Shown: in pieces, positions 4,842 through 5,965 of the stretch
Layout of the letters: each line of letters begins with the position of its first letter
How positions within the stretch are numbered: the first letter of the stretch is position 1
Assembly: GCA_927911515.1 (NCBI GenBank)
Contig: CAKMQH010000179.1
Coordinates: forward strand, 1-5,965
From: an uncultured Neisseria sp.
Lineage (GTDB): Bacteria; Pseudomonadota; Gammaproteobacteria; Burkholderiales; Neisseriaceae
Direction of reading: 5' to 3'
DNA: 5,965 bases
Made by a program: the position numbers and the translations under genes
Notes under the pieces: generated by a model
The model's input: the letters and a program-made list of their open reading frames with translations, nothing else
What the model was told of the DNA's origin: nothing
The model's database searches: none

Positions 4842-5849
4842 ATGAACACCCCGCTCACCCGTCGCCGCTTTTTCGCCATCGCCGCCCTGACCGCCGCCGG
4901 AGCGACCGCGCCCTTTCTCCTGAACCGCAACCGCCCCGCCCTGTTACCAACTACCGGCGAACCCGTTATCTGGAAAGGCATTGCGCTGGGTTCCGGCGCC
5001 GAGCTCCGCCTCTTCGGCGTTGACCGCAAAGAAGCTGAAATCCTTGTCAACAAAGTTCTCGCCGAAGTCGCCCGCCTCGAAAAATCTTCAGCCTCTACCG
5101 CGAAGACAGCCTGATCAACCGACTGAACAAAGAAGGTCGTCTGAACAACCCGCCGCCCGATTTCCTCGCCCTTTTGAGCATCTGCCGCGACATCCACGCC
5201 CTGACCGACGGTGCGTTCGACCCCACCGTCCAAGTGCTGTGGAACCTTTACGCAGACCATTTCCGACGCAACCCGCGTGCCGAAACCCCACCGTCCGAAC
5301 CGGACATCCGGCGCACTCTCAAACTAGTCGGCTTCAAACACGTCGTCTTCGACCAAAAAGCCATCATCTTCGAACAAAAAAGGCATGGGTTTGTCCCTCA
5401 ATGGCATCGCCCAAGGCTACATCACCGACAAAATCACCGCCCTGCTGCAACAACACGGCATCCGCCAAGCCCTTGTCGATATGGGCGAAATCCGCGGCTT
5501 CGACACCGACAACCAACGCACATGGAACGTCGGCATCCGCAATCCCCAAAACGAAGAAGCCACCCTCCTGACCCTCCCCATGCAAAACCAAGCCTTCGCC
5601 ACATCAGGCGGCTACGGTACCGTAATGGACGAGGCCGGCAAGTTCACCCACCTCTTCGACCCGCGCACCGGCACTGCCACACCGCGCTACCGCAGCGTCA
5701 GCGTCATGGCGCCGACCGCCGCCGTTGCCGATGCCTTCTCCACCGCGTTCTCCATCATGGACGAAGCCGCCATCCGTACCGCCGCCCGCGCCAAACAGGC
5801 AAAAGTCTGGCTGGTCATGCCCGACAACCGCATCGAAACCCCAGCCTGA
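4842..5849 (+). pseudogene. apbE: FAD:protein FMN transferase ApbE, Tat leader, two frameshifts
   Basis: ApbE uses FAD and Mg2+ to attach FMN through a phosphodiester bond to Ser/Thr of exported or membrane flavoproteins such as NqrB/NqrC or RnfG. The joined protein has 335 residues, typical for the family. Residues 6-11 (TRRRFF) and the following hydrophobic stretch form a Tat-like signal; no lipobox cysteine is visible, unlike many ApbE lipoproteins. Family motifs seen: LTDGAFDPTV (121-130), MGLSLNGIAQGYITD (182-196), ALVDMGEIRGF, ATSGGYG (253-259) and HLFDPRTG (270-277) with the metal-site aspartate. The frame slips at A5 5080-5084 (one A short; adding it gives LEKIFSLYRED) and at A6 5376-5381 (one A extra; dropping it gives FEQKGMGLS). 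The two slips cancel, so the C terminus returns to the original frame. ATG 4842 is chosen because it gives a standard Tat leader; the upstream ribosome site is weak. No flavoprotein partner gene is in the window. Confidence 0.88.
5134..5145 (+). repeat. DNA uptake sequence, perfect, inside apbE
   Basis: AGGTCGTCTGAA lies within the reading frame and encodes part of E-G-R-L-N in a poorly conserved part of ApbE, between the two frameshift sites. Confidence 0.88.
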
Positions 5850-5855
5850 ACGACT

Positions 5856-5962
5856 TATAGTGGATTAACTTTAAATCAGGACAAGGCGACGAAGCCGCAG
5901 ACAGTACAGATAGTACGGCAAGGCGAGGCAACGCCGTACTGGTTTAAAGTTAATCCACTATA
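5856..5962 (+). repeat. Correia element (CREE/NEMIS), short form, complete
   Basis: A 107-base element from TATAGTGGATTAAC (5856) to TTAATCCACTATA (5962), lacking the central block. It begins six bases after the apbE stop and ends three bases before the window end. Both termini are of the TTTAAA subtype. It is in the same orientation as the copies at 1 and 1665 and opposite to that at 887. Confidence 0.95.
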
Positions 5963-5965
5963 TTC

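Noticed and set aside
5080..5381. Programmed frameshifting in apbE
   Set aside because: Two shifts in opposite directions at ordinary A runs, with no stimulatory structure recognised and similar slips in neighbouring genes, favour sequencing error.
5174..5860. A separate arginine- and proline-rich protein in the apbE region
   Set aside because: Its first part is the ApbE middle segment; the remainder is out-of-frame reading of the ApbE C-terminal half.
1..5962. CRISPR array formed by the repeated units
   Set aside because: The repeats are four Correia elements and scattered DUS, with no regular spacing or spacers.

Overview
The window looks like chromosomal DNA from a commensal Neisseria. 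Three things point there. DNA uptake sequences (DUS) occur repeatedly in the form AGGTCGTCTGAA, which from memory is the mucosa/sicca-type dialect and not the ATGCCGTCTGAA form of gonococci and meningococci. Correia repeat enclosed elements (CREE, also called NEMIS), a Neisseria MITE-like repeat, occur four times. The proteins are of betaproteobacterial/Neisseria type. Species cannot be fixed from the sequence alone.

Layout from left to right: a CREE truncated by the window edge (1-137); nfsB on the plus strand, a flavin nitroreductase with its own promoter (225-875); an inverted short CREE (887-992); a DUS-based hairpin shared by two converging genes (997-1040); glnB on the minus strand, the PII nitrogen signal protein (1085-1423); a long CREE (1665-1821); an AT-rich leader; a NRAMP-family transporter gene read in three frames (2031-3300); a perfect DUS-pair terminator (3313-3356); prfA, encoding peptide release factor 1, frameshifted once (3523-4600); a spacer with two inverted repeats; apbE, encoding FAD:protein FMN transferase with a Tat-type leader, frameshifted twice (4842-5849); and a short CREE six bases after the apbE stop (5856-5962).

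The genes do not form one pathway. Each appears to be a separate transcription unit (flavin-dependent reduction, nitrogen sensing, metal transport, translation termination, flavinylation of exported or membrane proteins). DUS hairpins act as terminators and CREEs sit in the gaps.

The most striking property is that three consecutive genes are frameshifted, mostly at runs of 3 to 6 identical bases, and one of them (prfA) is normally essential. nfsB and glnB are intact. Both window ends lie in or just beyond CREE copies. The simplest reading is a draft contig broken at repeats and carrying homopolymer miscounts, not a cluster of real pseudogenes. I found no CRISPR array, tRNA, rRNA, phage or defence genes, and no convincing new multi-gene system.
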